Below are positions 23,828-32,950 of a DNA stretch of 37,935 nt, piece after piece. Position 1 is the first letter of the stretch; every line of letters starts with the position of its first letter. A model generated the notes under the pieces. That model was not told the origin of the DNA. It saw only the letters and a program-made list of their open reading frames with translations, and searched no databases. Source of the DNA: Chlamydiota bacterium (GTDB taxonomy: Bacteria; Chlamydiota; Chlamydiia; Chlamydiales; Rhabdochlamydiaceae); NCBI GenBank assembly GCA_013288005.1, contig JABDCS010000003.1:80766-118700 (forward strand). Reading direction: 5' to 3'. The position numbers and the translations under genes were made by a program.

Positions 23828-24831
23828 TTTTAGAACTACAACCCGGCACCGACGAACTTGCCTTCATACGCCGCCTAGAAAGGATGGGCTTACATGCTGT
23901 GCGCCAAGGCGAGCGCCGTCTCAGCATTGTAAGAGGCATTGATAAAAGTGTAAAACCAGACCTCTTTATAGAGCTTCCCGAAGTGGCTGCTGTACTTCCC
24001 TTAAAAGAAAAGTTCAAGCTTGTTAGTAAAGCTGCGCAAGAAAAAACCATCTTCGAAATTAAAGGGAAAACGATAGGAGGCTCCGAACTATTTGTTATTG
24101 GGGGACCCTGTTCAATCGAATCTAAAGAGCAAATGGAACTTTGTGCGCAAATTGCCTATGAAAATGGGGCACAATCTTTACGTGGAGGAGCCTTTAAACC
24201 TAGAACCTCTCCCTATGAATTTCAAGGACTTGGCGAAGAAGGTCTCAAGATCTTACATGATGCAGGAAGCCGCTATAATCTTGTGACTATTTCAGAAGTT
24301 ATGGATTCGCCTCAGATCGAACTTGTCGCCAATTATGTCGACATTTTACAAATCGGCGCTAGGAACATGCACAATTTTTCCTTGCTTAAAGAATTAGGAC
24401 GTGTAAAAAATCCTATCTTATTGAAGAGAGGCTTTGCTGCCACGTATCAAGATCTTTTACTCGCTGCTGAATACATCCTAAGTGCAGGAAATCCTCATGT
24501 TATTTTATGCGAAAGAGGGATTCGCACTTTCGAGACACACACACGAAATACACTCGACCTCAATGCAGTCCCCGCTTTGCAAGAATTAACGCATCTTCCA
24601 ATCTTTGTCGATCCTAGCCACGGAACCGGGCATAGGTCTATGGTCCTACCGATGGCACGGGCTGCTGTCGCTGCGGGCGCGCATGGAATCACTGTAGAGA
24701 TGCACCCCGATCCAGATAATGCTTTTACCGACTCTGCGCAGACAATAGGCGTTGAAGCCTTCTCCAAAATGATGAAAGAAATAAAATTCATTCACCATTT
24801 CTTACAAGAAAATTGCTATGCACAAACTTGA
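23824..24831 (+). CDS. aroF: DAHP synthase, type I-beta with N-terminal regulatory domain
   Basis: The 335-residue protein has a ferredoxin-like N-terminal domain (~1-70, MILELQPGTDELAFIRRLERMG) of the kind that carries feedback control by Tyr/Phe in type I-beta enzymes. The barrel follows, with IGGPCSIES, LRGGAFKPRTSPY, the IGARNMHNF and LLKRG segments, and VDPSHGTGHR. It joins PEP and erythrose-4-phosphate, the first shikimate step. Paralogue naming (aroF, aroG) varies, so the symbol is nominal. It overlaps trpG by four bases, so pathway entry and the anthranilate branch are made from one message. Confidence 0.93.
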   Translation: MILELQPGTDELAFIRRLERMGLHAVRQGERRLSIVRGIDKSVKPDLFIELPEVAAVLPLKEKFKLVSKAAQEKTIFEIKGKTIGGSELFVIGGPCSIESKEQMELCAQIAYENGAQSLRGGAFKPRTSPYEFQGLGEEGLKILHDAGSRYNLVTISEVMDSPQIELVANYVDILQIGARNMHNFSLLKELGRVKNPILLKRGFAATYQDLLLAAEYILSAGNPHVILCERGIRTFETHTRNTLDLNAVPALQELTHLPIFVDPSHGTGHRSMVLPMARAAVAAGAHGITVEMHPDPDNAFTDSAQTIGVEAFSKMMKEIKFIHHFLQENCYAQT

Positions 24832-24890
24832 GGATGTATCAATAGTTTTACTTCTTGAAATGGATTTGTTCTTCGTGTAAGAAAAAAATC

Positions 24891-26159
24891 ATGCAATCCG
24901 CATTGTTTCGCCGCAATCGCCCGTTTCTCCTCTCTGCAGTCCTCATAGGTGGCGCTCTCGAATGGTTTGAACTTTTTCTGTTTATCCATTGGAGCGAAGT
25001 ATTTTCTAAATTGTTTTTTCAGGATGCTGAGGTTTTTACAACTTTCAACATTCTCTTCGTTTTTTTTATAGGAGTTCTGGGTCGCCCTGTAGGTGCTATC
25101 CTTTTCGGTGATATAGGAGACCGCTTTGGCAGAAAAATAGCCTTCACTTCCTCTATAGCCTTAATGGTTATACCCAGTTTTCTTATAGCGGGAATCGGAT
25201 GGATTTTGCCAGGTACAGGAATAGCTGTGGCGGTTATTTTGTCTATCCTTCGTTTCATTCAAGGCATGTCTGTGGGAGCCGAGTTACCCGGAGCCATGTG
25301 CTATTTAGCCGAAGGAATAGCAAAAAAGGAAAAAGCCTTTATATGCAGCTTTGCTTTAGTAGGCCCTCATATTGGAATACTACTAAGCCAAGTAGAGAGT
25401 TTCATCATTGATAAATTTTTCTCCCAACATTTCATTGAAACGTACGGCTGGCGCTTATCATTTGCTCTAGGGGGTTTTCTCGCATTGCTGGCTGTTTTTT
25501 TTCGTAACAGAATGGGGGAGAGTCTAGAATTTTCTGCTCTAAAACTAAAAAACTGCCTTTCCAAAAACCCTGTCAAAGATGCATTGACGAAGCATTGGAA
25601 GAAATTGCTTAATTGCTTTTTTTCTCTTTTTGTTTCTGTCGTTGTATTTTTTATGTATACAATTTTTATAGAAATATATCTTAGTGGATTTTGGGAAACG
25701 AACAAAACAAAGAGTTTTATCATTGGATTGATAATTACAACGATGCACACCATTACCTTACCTTTATGGGGCTGGGTCGGAGATAGATATCCGCTGCGCA
25801 GATTACTTATTTTGAGTACGCTGGGGATTTTAGTCGCATCAGCTCTGCTCTTTTTCAATAATGCGATAACTATAGTTGCGATTTTAGCTTTTATCATTTT
25901 AATTGGTCTTAATATACAGGCGGCTCTCATGCCTTGTTATATTGTAGGCTTATTTCCTACAGCGATTCGCTATACGGGTATAGCCATTGGATTTAGTGTT
26001 TGTGACAGTTTAGTTGGTGGTGCAATCCCCTGGTTAGGAGGATTGTTAGCTCACAAAGTTGGCATCAAAGAATCCTTCATTATCGCCACTTTCATCTCTG
26101 CAGTTGTATCTCTTGTAACTTTTTTGATTACTAAAGATGAGGATCACGTTTATTCATAA
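24891..26159 (+). CDS. MFS transporter of the metabolite:H+ symporter (ProP/ShiA-like) family
   Basis: The 422-residue protein has about 12 membrane segments. GGALEWFELFLF near the start, FGDIGDRFGRKIAF between helices 2 and 3, the RFIQGMSVGAELPGA segment and WGWVGDRYPLRRL between helices 8 and 9 are typical of the MHS family (proline/betaine, citrate, alpha-ketoglutarate, shikimate carriers). Sitting 59 bases after DAHP synthase, a shikimate-like or aromatic cargo is tempting, but so is a sugar-linked cargo for the genes that follow. I prefer ATG at 24891 because the alternative TTG at 24855 adds a Cys/Lys-rich stretch absent from the family. Confidence 0.82.
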   Translation: MQSALFRRNRPFLLSAVLIGGALEWFELFLFIHWSEVFSKLFFQDAEVFTTFNILFVFFIGVLGRPVGAILFGDIGDRFGRKIAFTSSIALMVIPSFLIAGIGWILPGTGIAVAVILSILRFIQGMSVGAELPGAMCYLAEGIAKKEKAFICSFALVGPHIGILLSQVESFIIDKFFSQHFIETYGWRLSFALGGFLALLAVFFRNRMGESLEFSALKLKNCLSKNPVKDALTKHWKKLLNCFFSLFVSVVVFFMYTIFIEIYLSGFWETNKTKSFIIGLIITTMHTITLPLWGWVGDRYPLRRLLILSTLGILVASALLFFNNAITIVAILAFIILIGLNIQAALMPCYIVGLFPTAIRYTGIAIGFSVCDSLVGGAIPWLGGLLAHKVGIKESFIIATFISAVVSLVTFLITKDEDHVYS

Positions 26160-26191
26160 TCGAAAACGCACTCTTCTCTAAAGGAGGAAAA

Positions 26192-26959
26192 ATGGATTTA
26201 AAAGGTAAAGTCGCCATTGTCACAGGCGGTAATAGTGGGATTGGAGCTGCAATAGTGTGGAAATTGGCTCAAGAGGGCGCAAATGTTGTCATCGATTTCG
26301 TTTCCCATCCAGAATCTGCCAATGAGCTCGAAAAAAAAATCCTAGCACTTGGCGATCAAGCCATTGGCGTACACGCAGATGTTAGCCAAATTCAAGATCT
26401 TCAACTCTTGATTGACACTGCGGTCAAAAAATTTGGCCGTATCGATATTCTAGTGAACAATGCAGGAATTGAAACCCGCACTTCGATTCTCGATACGACA
26501 GAAACACAATATCAAAAAGTCCTCGACATTAACCTCAAAAGTGCTTTTTTTGGGACGCAGATTGCGGCTCAGCAAATGATCAAGCAAGGTGGAGGAGGCA
26601 GCATTATCAATATTACTTCCGTTCACGAAGATTGGCCCATGCCCGGCAATCTTCCCTATTGTCTCGCCAAGGGGGGTATGCGTATGCTAACGAGAACAGC
26701 AGGTCTTGAACTGGCGAAATACAAAATTCGCGTAGTAGGGGTAGGTCCAGGCGCTGTAGCAACTCCCATCAATCTTTCTACTATGAATGACCCTCAATTA
26801 ATGAAAAAACTGGATACAGCTATCCCCTTAGGGCGCATGGCTAAACCAGAAGAAATTGCAAGTGTCGTTGCCTTCCTAGCAAGCGATGGAGCAGCGTATA
26901 TGACGGCTACTTCTGTCTTTGTGGATGGGGGTCTCATGCATCAAAGTCCTGGGTTATAG
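26192..26959 (+). CDS. Short-chain dehydrogenase, glucose 1-dehydrogenase-like
   Basis: The 255-residue protein is a classical SDR: cofactor motif TGGNSGIG (11-18), NNAG (89-92), catalytic S143 in ITSVHE, Y156 and K160 in YCLAK, and a PG motif near 190. The SVHE segment after the catalytic Ser and the C-terminal FVDGGLM are those of Bacillus-type glucose 1-dehydrogenases. It likely oxidises glucose or a related sugar with NAD(P). A strong AAAGGAGG precedes the ATG. Only three bases separate it from the glucosidase gene, suggesting hydrolysis and then oxidation of the released sugar. Confidence 0.85.
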   Translation: MDLKGKVAIVTGGNSGIGAAIVWKLAQEGANVVIDFVSHPESANELEKKILALGDQAIGVHADVSQIQDLQLLIDTAVKKFGRIDILVNNAGIETRTSILDTTETQYQKVLDINLKSAFFGTQIAAQQMIKQGGGGSIINITSVHEDWPMPGNLPYCLAKGGMRMLTRTAGLELAKYKIRVVGVGPGAVATPINLSTMNDPQLMKKLDTAIPLGRMAKPEEIASVVAFLASDGAAYMTATSVFVDGGLMHQSPGL

Positions 26960-26962
26960 AGA

Positions 26963-29665
26963 ATGACCGAAGAAGAAATTCGATTAGAGAATGCCCGACT
27001 TGGAAAAGCACTTTGGCGAAAGTGGGGCCCTTATTTAAGCGAACGTCAGTGGGGAACAGTACGAGAAGATTATAGTGCAAATGGCAATGCTTGGGACTCT
27101 ATCTCCCATGAAGATTCACGTTCTAGAACCTACCGTTGGGGAGAAGATGGTCTTGCAGGTATTTCGGATGACAAGCAACAACTCTGCTTTGCAGTCGCTC
27201 TTTGGAATGGCCATGACCCTATTTTGAAGGAGCGGCTATTTGGACTGACGAATCAAGAAGGCAACCATGGGGAGGATGTCAAAGAGTATTACTTTTATCT
27301 CGATAATCTCCCCAGCCACGCCTATATGAAGTACCTCTATAAGTATCCTCAACAAGCATTTCCCTACGAAAAATTAGTAAGAGAAAATAAGAAAAGAAGT
27401 CGAAAAGAACCTGAATATGAATTACTCGATACGGGAATATTTGATGAAAACCGCTACTTTGATGTTTTCATTGAATATGCCAAAGTAAACGAAGAAGATC
27501 TATTAATTCAAATCCATACAATTAATCGGGGGCCTGAACCTGCAGACCTACATCTTATTCCAACTCTCTGGTTCCGCAACACGTGGGCATGGCAAAAAAC
27601 AGCGTTAAAACCTGAAATCAAATTATCCACTAATTCTTCTCAAGATGCACCCAAGACGCTTCAAATTACCCACCCTATTCTCGGTGAGATGTGGTTTTAT
27701 TCCGAAAAAGCGCACGAAATTTTGTTCACCGATAATGAAACGAATAAAGAGAAATTATTTCAAGTTCCTAACGACTCCCCTTTCACTAAAGACGCTTTTC
27801 ATGAATATTTAATTCACGGAAATAAAAAAGCCATCAATTCGGCTAATCAGGGAAATAAAGCGGCTGCCCACTACTTGATCTCTCTTCCCCCTTCGGGTGA
27901 ATCTACAATCCGCCTACGCCTGTCAAAAAAGCCCCTACCTTCGGACCCATTCGGTAAAATTTTTTCCGATACTTTTACAGCGCGTATTCAAGAAGCGCAT
28001 GACTTTTATCGAATGGTCACCCCCTGTGATTTGCCTGAAGACATGCGCAATATCCAACGGCAAGCATTTGCAGGGCTTCTATGGAATAAGCAGTGTTATC
28101 ACTACAATGTAGACAGATGGCTTCAAGGTGATCCCGCTGGCCCCACACCTCCTGCTCAACGTAAGCAAGGTCGCAATGACGATTGGAAAACTCTAGATGC
28201 TTACGATGTCTTTTCCATGCCAGACAAGTGGGAATATCCATGGTTTGCGGCTTGGGATCTTGCTTTTCATACTATTTCCTTGGCCATGATCGATCCTGAT
28301 TTAGCTAAGAATCAGCTCCTACTGCTGACAAGAGAGTGGTACATGCATCCAAATGGACAAATTCCTGCCTATGAATGGTCATTTAGCGATGTAAACCCTC
28401 CTGTACACGCATGGGCCGCTATGCGCATTTATCAGATCGAGGAAAAGAGATATGGAAGAAAAGATAGGGCTTTTTTAGAGAAAATCTTTCAAAAGTTAAT
28501 CCTGAATTTTACTTGGTGGGTCAACCGCAAAGATGAAGGCGGCCGGAATATTTTTGAAGGAGGTTTTCTTGGCTTAGACAATATTGGTGCCTTTAATCGC
28601 AATGAAGGCCCTCCTGGTGGAGGCAGCCTCGAACAGCCAGATGGAACGGGGTGGATGGGGATGTATTGTATCAACCTCCTGCAAATTGCCCTAGAGTTAG
28701 CCGCTGATGACCCAGTATACGAAGATATGGCGACCAAATTCTTGGAGCACTTTGTATACATTGCCGACGCAATCAACAATACGGCAGGGCAAAAAGGTTT
28801 ATGGGACGAGAAATTAGGTTTCTACTATGAACAGCTCACAACTAAAGATGGATGCGCGATTAAGATAGATGAGAATAGTATTGTTGGGATCGTTCCTTTA
28901 TTCGCGGTTGCCACTAACCACTCCAAAATCCATCACCTTTTCCCGCATTATCGAGAACGATTTAAATGGCTCATAGAAAATAGGCCCGAATATTTAAAAG
29001 GTGCGGGTGACTTTCGTAACTTCTCTTCAAGTGGACAATTGCTAATTTCGATTGTTGATTCTGAAAAACTTAAAAGAATTTTAGAAAAAGTTTTGGACGA
29101 AGGTCAATTTTTAAGTCCTTATGGCGTGCGCTCTTTATCTCGGCGTCTCGCTGATCACCCTTACATCTTTCAATTAGGAAAGGCTTCTTTTAGGCTCGAT
29201 TATGAACCCGGGGAGTCCACGACTGGACTTTTTGGGGGCAATTCCAATTGGAGAGGACCCATCTGGTTTCCTCTCAATTACCTTCTCATCGAATCGTTGC
29301 AAAAGTTTGACTATTACCTGGGCCAAGATTTTAAAGTTGAGCTGCCTAGCGGAAGTGGGCATTTAGCTCCCCTCTGGGAAGTGGCTTCCGAACTTTCGTA
29401 TAGGTTAATCAAGATCTTCTTGAAAGACAAAAACGGGTATCGACCCGTTTATGGCAAAATAACGAAATTCCAAGAAGATCCTCATTGGCGTGATTACATC
29501 TTTTTTCATGAATATTTTCATGGCGATACAGGGATAGGATTGGGAGCCAATCACCAAACTGGATGGACGGGTATTATTGCTAAGTTGATCGATCAATATG
29601 GAGAATATACCCTGCAAAACAAGCCTCCACAAGAATATGAAGGAAAGAGAACGGGCTATTTATAA
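26963..29665 (+). CDS. GH63-like glucosidase (MGH1-type glycoside hydrolase)
   Basis: The 900-residue protein has an N-terminal beta-rich region (~1-340) and a C-terminal alpha/alpha barrel (~355-885). Barrel motifs include WEYPWFAAWDLAFH, GQIPAYEWSFSDVNPPVHAW, WWVNRKD, NSNWRGPIWFPLNYLL and GDTGIGLGANHQTGWTG, characteristic of the GH63 mannosyl-oligosaccharide-glucosidase-like family widely found in bacteria. There is no signal peptide, so it should act in the cytoplasm on glucosides such as storage or host-derived saccharides. The exact bond is unknown. Codon use matches its neighbours. It is in operon with the SDR (3 bases) and the GMC gene (47 bases). Confidence 0.85.
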   Translation: MTEEEIRLENARLGKALWRKWGPYLSERQWGTVREDYSANGNAWDSISHEDSRSRTYRWGEDGLAGISDDKQQLCFAVALWNGHDPILKERLFGLTNQEGNHGEDVKEYYFYLDNLPSHAYMKYLYKYPQQAFPYEKLVRENKKRSRKEPEYELLDTGIFDENRYFDVFIEYAKVNEEDLLIQIHTINRGPEPADLHLIPTLWFRNTWAWQKTALKPEIKLSTNSSQDAPKTLQITHPILGEMWFYSEKAHEILFTDNETNKEKLFQVPNDSPFTKDAFHEYLIHGNKKAINSANQGNKAAAHYLISLPPSGESTIRLRLSKKPLPSDPFGKIFSDTFTARIQEAHDFYRMVTPCDLPEDMRNIQRQAFAGLLWNKQCYHYNVDRWLQGDPAGPTPPAQRKQGRNDDWKTLDAYDVFSMPDKWEYPWFAAWDLAFHTISLAMIDPDLAKNQLLLLTREWYMHPNGQIPAYEWSFSDVNPPVHAWAAMRIYQIEEKRYGRKDRAFLEKIFQKLILNFTWWVNRKDEGGRNIFEGGFLGLDNIGAFNRNEGPPGGGSLEQPDGTGWMGMYCINLLQIALELAADDPVYEDMATKFLEHFVYIADAINNTAGQKGLWDEKLGFYYEQLTTKDGCAIKIDENSIVGIVPLFAVATNHSKIHHLFPHYRERFKWLIENRPEYLKGAGDFRNFSSSGQLLISIVDSEKLKRILEKVLDEGQFLSPYGVRSLSRRLADHPYIFQLGKASFRLDYEPGESTTGLFGGNSNWRGPIWFPLNYLLIESLQKFDYYLGQDFKVELPSGSGHLAPLWEVASELSYRLIKIFLKDKNGYRPVYGKITKFQEDPHWRDYIFFHEYFHGDTGIGLGANHQTGWTGIIAKLIDQYGEYTLQNKPPQEYEGKRTGYL

Positions 29666-29712
29666 GTTCTAAAAAAATTTAGATTTTTACCGATTTTGTG
29701 AGAAGGATCGCT

Positions 29713-31263
29713 ATGAATTACGATGTTATTATCATTGGTAGTGGCGCAGGCGGAGGGACCCTAGCCCAACATCTCGCTAACTCGGGAAAATCCATTTTAA
29801 TTCTTGAACGTGGTGATTGGCTGACAAGAGAAAAAGAGAATTGGAATGCGGAATCTGTATTCGTCAACAATCGCTATGTATCTAAAGAGACCTGGTATAC
29901 CCGCGAAGGTCAACCATTTCAACCGCAGGTCCATTATTTTGTAGGGGGTGCAACAAAAATGTATGGTGCAGCTCTCTATCGCTTGCGAAAAGAAGATTTT
30001 GGAGAGATTCAGCACTACGATGGAATTTCACCTGCTTGGCCTATCTCCTATGAAGAGATGGAACCTTATTACACACAAGCCGAACAACTTTACCAGGTCC
30101 ATGGACAACGTGGAGTAGATCCTACAGAGCCTCCTTTTAGCGCTCCTTACCCTTTCGAATATGTTTCCCATGCACCACGTATACAAAAATTATACGACGA
30201 TCTCACCACTGCAGGATTTCATCCTTTTCCAGCTCCTTGCGCGATTATGCTCAATGAAAACAATTTTGCCTTTAGTCGCTGTATCCGTTGTAATACTTGC
30301 GATGGATTCCCCTGCCTTGTGCAAGCGAAATCCGATGCGGAAATGATCGGTGTCAGACCTGCGCTACAATCTCCCAATGTGCATCTATTGACGAATGCTA
30401 GAGCCACTAAACTCACTACGAATACTTCTGGAACTTCTGTAAATAGTATTGAGGTAGAGGTAGCCGGAGAGAAACAAACCTTCACGTCAGATATCGTCGT
30501 CGTCGCATGTGGGGCAGCCAATTCTGCTCAGTTACTTTTGCTATCTGCTAACGATCGTCATCCACGGGGATTGGCCAATGGATCCGATCAAGTAGGACGC
30601 AATTACATGTTTCATAATAGCCAAGCGGTGTTAGCGCTTTCGTTAGCGCCCAATTTAACGAACTTCCAAAAGACTCTTTCGATAAATGACTTCTATTTTG
30701 GTAAGGAAGACTTTCCTTATCCAATGGGAAATATTCAAATGATTGGTAAGTCTCTAGGGCCTATGTTTAAAGGAGAAAAACCCCTAGAAACAGCTCTTAT
30801 CCCGCACCAATTCCTCGATGATATTGCCAAACATGCGGTGGATTTCTGGTTGAGTACAGAAGATTTGCCTGACCCTCAAAACCGGATCACTCTCAATCCA
30901 AAGGGAGAGATTATCCTCAGTTACACATTTAATAATCAGATGGCTAAACAAAAGCTCTATGAACAATTAAAAAGCATGCTGAAGCATCTCGGCATGCATC
31001 CTGATCATTTAATTCCTCGGCATGCTTACTTAAAATCGGACATTCCAATCGCAGGTGTTGCTCATCAAGCAGGGACATGTCGTTTTGGTAAAGACCCTAA
31101 GACCTCGGTTCTAGATACCAATTGTAAGGCCCATGAGTTGGATAATTTATATGTCGTCGATACGAGCTTTTTTCCCTCGATTGGAGCTGTTAACCCCTCA
31201 TTAACGGCGATGGCTAATGCACTTCGAGTAGGCGATCATCTTCTTGCGCGATTAGAGGGTTAG
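29713..31263 (+). CDS. GMC-family FAD oxidoreductase with Cys cluster
   Basis: The 516-residue protein has FAD-binding GSGAGGGTLA near the N-terminus, FVGGATKMYGAALYRLR, a substrate domain, and the C-terminal catalytic region HQAGTCRFG ... NPSLTAMANALR typical of glucose-methanol-choline oxidoreductases. An insert RCIRCNTCDGFPC contains four cysteines (about 190, 193, 196, 201) spaced C-x2-C-x2-C-x4-C, suggestive of a metal or Fe-S site. It probably oxidises a sugar or sugar alcohol. ATG at 29713 has AGAAGGA five bases upstream; an upstream GTG at 29698 is less likely. It closes the probable sugar operon. Confidence 0.85.
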   Translation: MNYDVIIIGSGAGGGTLAQHLANSGKSILILERGDWLTREKENWNAESVFVNNRYVSKETWYTREGQPFQPQVHYFVGGATKMYGAALYRLRKEDFGEIQHYDGISPAWPISYEEMEPYYTQAEQLYQVHGQRGVDPTEPPFSAPYPFEYVSHAPRIQKLYDDLTTAGFHPFPAPCAIMLNENNFAFSRCIRCNTCDGFPCLVQAKSDAEMIGVRPALQSPNVHLLTNARATKLTTNTSGTSVNSIEVEVAGEKQTFTSDIVVVACGAANSAQLLLLSANDRHPRGLANGSDQVGRNYMFHNSQAVLALSLAPNLTNFQKTLSINDFYFGKEDFPYPMGNIQMIGKSLGPMFKGEKPLETALIPHQFLDDIAKHAVDFWLSTEDLPDPQNRITLNPKGEIILSYTFNNQMAKQKLYEQLKSMLKHLGMHPDHLIPRHAYLKSDIPIAGVAHQAGTCRFGKDPKTSVLDTNCKAHELDNLYVVDTSFFPSIGAVNPSLTAMANALRVGDHLLARLEG

Positions 31264-31267
31264 GAAA

Positions 31268-31310
31268 CAAAAACTCTGGATAACTCCTTCATTACAAGGG
31301 TTACCCAGAG
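31268..31310 (-). terminator. Intrinsic terminator of the RGG-repeat gene
   Basis: On the minus strand CTCTGG and GTTA pair with TAAC and CCAGAG (31274-31284 with 31300-31310, one mismatch), followed by TTTTTG. It lies 18 bases after the RGG gene's stop and 10 bases beyond the convergent GMC gene, and may serve both. Confidence 0.65.
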
Positions 31311-31328
31311 CATCGATTGCGAATTTAA

Positions 31329-32537
31329 TTAAGCAGCTTTTCTTCTTTTGCTTTTTGCTTTGGATTTGGCTTTTTCTTTGGCAAAGTTACGAGTTTTATT
31401 TCCTCTTAAAGAAGACTTTTCATTGTCATGTTCTTCTTCATGGTTCATCTCATCATGATCAAAAGAACCTCTTTCTTCGTTGATATCAAAGCGTTTTCGA
31501 CTTTCGCCTTGACCTGACATTCCGCCTCTTTCCATACTGCGTAGGTATTCATTGTACTCGCGCATTTCTCTATCTCTTCCTTGTCCTTTACCTTCAGAAT
31601 CTTCACTTTGAGATCCAAAAAAACCCTCATCATTTCGTGAAGAACCTCTGTTCTCATAATTGGATGAAGACTTCCCACGACTACCACGTCCATATTCTTC
31701 TCGATCGCTTCTCCAACCGCCTAGATTTTCTTCTTCAAATCCTCGTGATTGACCACCTTCATACGAAGAGTTCCCATATCCGCCGCGACCATTAGAGGAT
31801 CGGTAACCTTCCTGACCTCTCTCTTCACTTCCAAAGCCTCGTGATTGACCCTCTTCATAAGAGGAATTGCCATATCCACCACGACCATTGGATGATCGAT
31901 AACCTTCCTGACCTCTCTCATCACTTCCGAAGCCACGCGATTGACCACCTTCATACGAAGAGTTCCCATATCCCCCACGACCGTTGGATGAGCGGTAGCC
32001 TTCTTGACCTCTACCTTCACTTCCAAAGCCCCTTGATTGACCACCTTCATATGAGGAATTGCCATATCCACCGCGACCACCAGATGACCGGTAATCTTCT
32101 TGACCTCTACCTTCGCTTCCGAAGCCCCGTGATTGACCACCTTCATATGAGGAATTCCCATATCCACCGCGACCACCAGATGACCGATAATCTTCGTGAC
32201 CTCTACCTTCGCTTCCGAAGCCTCGTGATTGGCCACCTTCATAGGAAGAGTTGCTATATCCACCACGGCCCGATGTTCCATAACCGCGATCCATATCCTC
32301 ATTTTGGAACGACTGTCTACCGTAGTCACCTCGGTTACTTCCAAACGATTCATTTCCTTGGAAAGATTGCCCATTTCTTTGATTTTGATAGGCATCTCTA
32401 TCGCCAGTACTTCTTACACTTCCTCCGCCAAAACTCGATCCTTCATTTTTATCAAACGATCCACGTGAACTACTTCTTTGACCAAAATTTTGGCCATCAG
32501 AATTCATGTGTGATCTCTTTTTATTTTTTTTGCTCAT
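31329..32537 (-). CDS. Low-complexity RGG/Tyr-rich tandem repeat protein
   Basis: The 402-residue protein is almost wholly Gly, Ser, Arg, Asn, Tyr, Glu and Gln, and is predicted disordered. Residues ~91-270 hold five full 32-residue repeats and one partial repeat with core RGGYGNSSYEGGQSRGFGSE. A charged region (~270-365) and a Lys/Arg-rich tail (KEKAKSKAKSKRRKAA) follow. RGG plus aromatic repeats commonly bind RNA or drive condensates in eukaryotes; such a role here is inference. No signal peptide or membrane segment is present. ATG at 32537 has a G-rich site just upstream; a TTG at 32555 is a weaker option. No enzymatic motif is visible. Confidence 0.75.
   Translation of the reverse strand: MSKKNKKRSHMNSDGQNFGQRSSSRGSFDKNEGSSFGGGSVRSTGDRDAYQNQRNGQSFQGNESFGSNRGDYGRQSFQNEDMDRGYGTSGRGGYSNSSYEGGQSRGFGSEGRGHEDYRSSGGRGGYGNSSYEGGQSRGFGSEGRGQEDYRSSGGRGGYGNSSYEGGQSRGFGSEGRGQEGYRSSNGRGGYGNSSYEGGQSRGFGSDERGQEGYRSSNGRGGYGNSSYEEGQSRGFGSEERGQEGYRSSNGRGGYGNSSYEGGQSRGFEEENLGGWRSDREEYGRGSRGKSSSNYENRGSSRNDEGFFGSQSEDSEGKGQGRDREMREYNEYLRSMERGGMSGQGESRKRFDINEERGSFDHDEMNHEEEHDNEKSSLRGNKTRNFAKEKAKSKAKSKRRKAA
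31728..32267 (-). repeat. 96-base in-frame tandem repeats (5 full plus 1 partial)
   Basis: Each unit encodes RGGYGNSSYE(G/E)GQSRGFGS followed by a variable (E/D)(G/E)RG(Q/H)E(D/G)YRSS(G/N)G. Units differ by scattered substitutions and preserve the frame. Near-identity suggests recent expansion and possible length variation between strains. Confidence 0.85.
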
Positions 32538-32950
32538 ATCCCCACCCTTGTACAACTGTAGTGAATCAACTAAGGGAATGCCGATGAATAAAGTTTCTAC
32601 CGATATTCAGTGACACTCTGATTGGGCAACTTGACAAGCATTCATATCTTATTCAATGTTTACCTCAATAAACTTATGTTAGATCAAAATTTTATATGAT
32701 TCAATATTATAAAATATTATTTTTCTTAATTAATAACGTATTGATTATCAGTTGTTAATATTAGATAATTAAAAAATGTATTTTTCCCCTAATAAAAGAC
32801 GAAATTCTTCCTAACAGCCTTGTAATCAATAGATTAGGATTTTCAGTCAATAACCTTTTCTCTTAACCACTTGTTATTGTGAGACTTTGGACTTGCTATA
32901 GTTGATTTTACAAGATATAGAAGATTCCCTAAGAACACCAAGAGAGCAGT
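32538..32950. other. AT-rich divergent intergenic region
   Basis: These 413 bases separate the RGG gene (minus) from the FAD/Rieske gene (plus). No ORF of note is seen. About 32690-32800 is extremely AT-rich with short self-complementary stretches (AATATTATAAAATATT). Promoters in both directions must lie here, but I can name no box with confidence. A TATAGT near 32898 is a possible -10 for the plus gene. Confidence 0.5.

Noticed and set aside
31728..32267. Regular 96-base repeats considered as a CRISPR array
   Set aside because: The units are contiguous, in frame and without unique spacers; they encode a protein repeat.
31721..32587. Long alternative frames on both strands across the RGG repeats
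   Set aside because: They arise because a repeat without stops in one frame tends to be open in others; the chosen frame has the start site, composition and terminator.
32690..32800. AT-rich tract considered as a replication origin
   Set aside because: No DnaA-box cluster or origin-linked genes are visible; it is more simply a promoter-bearing intergenic region.
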